Assembly (NCBI RefSeq): GCF_018336155.1
Contig: NZ_JAGYHF010000004.1
Span: 124,001-188,000 of the forward strand
Direction of reading: 5' to 3'
From: Pseudomonas rustica
GTDB taxonomy: Bacteria; Pseudomonadota; Gammaproteobacteria; Pseudomonadales; Pseudomonadaceae
Length of the DNA: 64,000 nt
Translations under genes and position numbers: made by a program
Part shown: positions 63,947-64,000 of the stretch, one piece after another
Numbering within the stretch: the first letter of the stretch is position 1
Layout of the letters: each line of letters opens with the position of its first letter
Notes under the pieces: model-generated
Databases searched by the model: none
Told to the model about the DNA's origin: nothing
What the model saw: the letters and a program-made list of their open reading frames with translations, nothing else

Positions 63947-64000
63947 TCAGCGGTCGTCGGCGTGGATCGACGACGGATGTCGGCAGAGCCCGTTGATCTC
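63947..64000 (-). CDS. catC: Muconolactone isomerase, C-terminal end (5' part beyond window)
   Basis: The minus strand from the right edge to a TGA at 63947 encodes EINGLCRHPSSIHADDR, which matches the C-terminus of Pseudomonas CatC (DGLCRHPSSIHSDDR in P. putida as I recall). Only 17 residues are visible. It precedes catA, giving the expected catB-catC-catA order. The enzyme converts muconolactone to beta-ketoadipate enol-lactone. Confidence 0.85.
   Translation of the reverse strand, partial: EINGLCRHPSSIHADDR

Overview
The window is a 64-kb piece of a Pseudomonas chromosome, most likely the P. fluorescens group. The reasons are the GC-rich codon use, many Pseudomonas REP hairpins (arms such as GTGGGAGCGGGCTTGCTCGC, GTAGGAGCTGCCGAAGGCTG and GATCGTTCCCACGC), and recognisable Pseudomonas gene sets: lexA2-imuA-imuB-dnaE2, catC-catA, an AraC/SphA-type porin pair and a UvrA2-type protein. 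No rRNA, tRNA, CRISPR array, prophage or complete IS was seen. The assignment is inferred from sequence features only.

Layout. 1-0.9 kb: a Res-Xre (RES/DUF2384) toxin-antitoxin operon cut by the left edge. 1.3-3.0 kb: an orphan HypX/HoxX-like protein. 3.2-8.4 kb: a LysR regulator, a fatty-acid-hydroxylase/SRPBCC fusion coupled to an SMP-30-like protein, and small stress-type proteins. 8.6-14.05 kb: a six-gene stressosome-like RsbR-RsbS-RsbT operon with a phosphatase and two histidine kinases. 14.06-14.87 kb: an array in which the last ~58 bp of the last kinase gene has been copied three times with REP hairpins. 14.9-19.9 kb: UvrA2 and a PAS hybrid kinase. 20.0-28.2 kb: a GntR regulator, a PotABCD-type ABC importer, two amidohydrolases and a flavin reductase, probably for import and breakdown of a nitrogenous compound. 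28.4-30.1 kb: a three-gene CsgG/DUF4810/DUF799 lipoprotein operon. 30.5-36.2 kb: the SOS mutagenesis cassette with its own LexA2 box. 36.4-41.9 kb: a LysR/exported amidohydrolase pair, a TorF-type outer-membrane protein and an EptA-type lipid A phosphoethanolamine transferase.

42.1-49.5 kb holds the most unusual set. A GntR (HutC-type) regulator, an AprA-like flavoprotein, an AprB-like ferredoxin, a substrate-binding protein with a possible NosL-like tail, an ABC permease and ATPase, a HEAT-repeat protein and a DUF971 protein all lie on one strand. Most junctions are 4-bp or 1-bp start/stop overlaps, so the HEAT and DUF971 proteins look like true parts of the system. Substrate and reaction are unknown; an organosulfur compound is a guess from the AprAB resemblance.

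49.6-54.1 kb: a Gfo/Idh/MocA oxidoreductase, a Dyp-type peroxidase, and a divergent AraC regulator/outer-membrane channel pair. 54.5-54.95 kb: a PaaA2-ParE2-like toxin-antitoxin pair whose toxin has no ATG, GTG or TTG start. 55.0-62.0 kb: a seven-gene minus-strand operon joining a 2-oxoglutarate/Fe(II) oxygenase, a MetQNI-type importer (its ATPase lacks the regulatory tail) and an RbsBAC-type importer. 62.2-62.84 kb: a composite repeat with five cores spaced exactly 117 bp apart. 62.85-64.0 kb: catA (catechol 1,2-dioxygenase) and the 3' end of catC.

Mobile-element load is limited to short non-coding elements: several REP classes, sometimes nested in one another, and a CCCTCACCC-bounded palindromic element at four places. 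In one case that element supplies the stop codon and C-terminal residues of a neighbouring gene.
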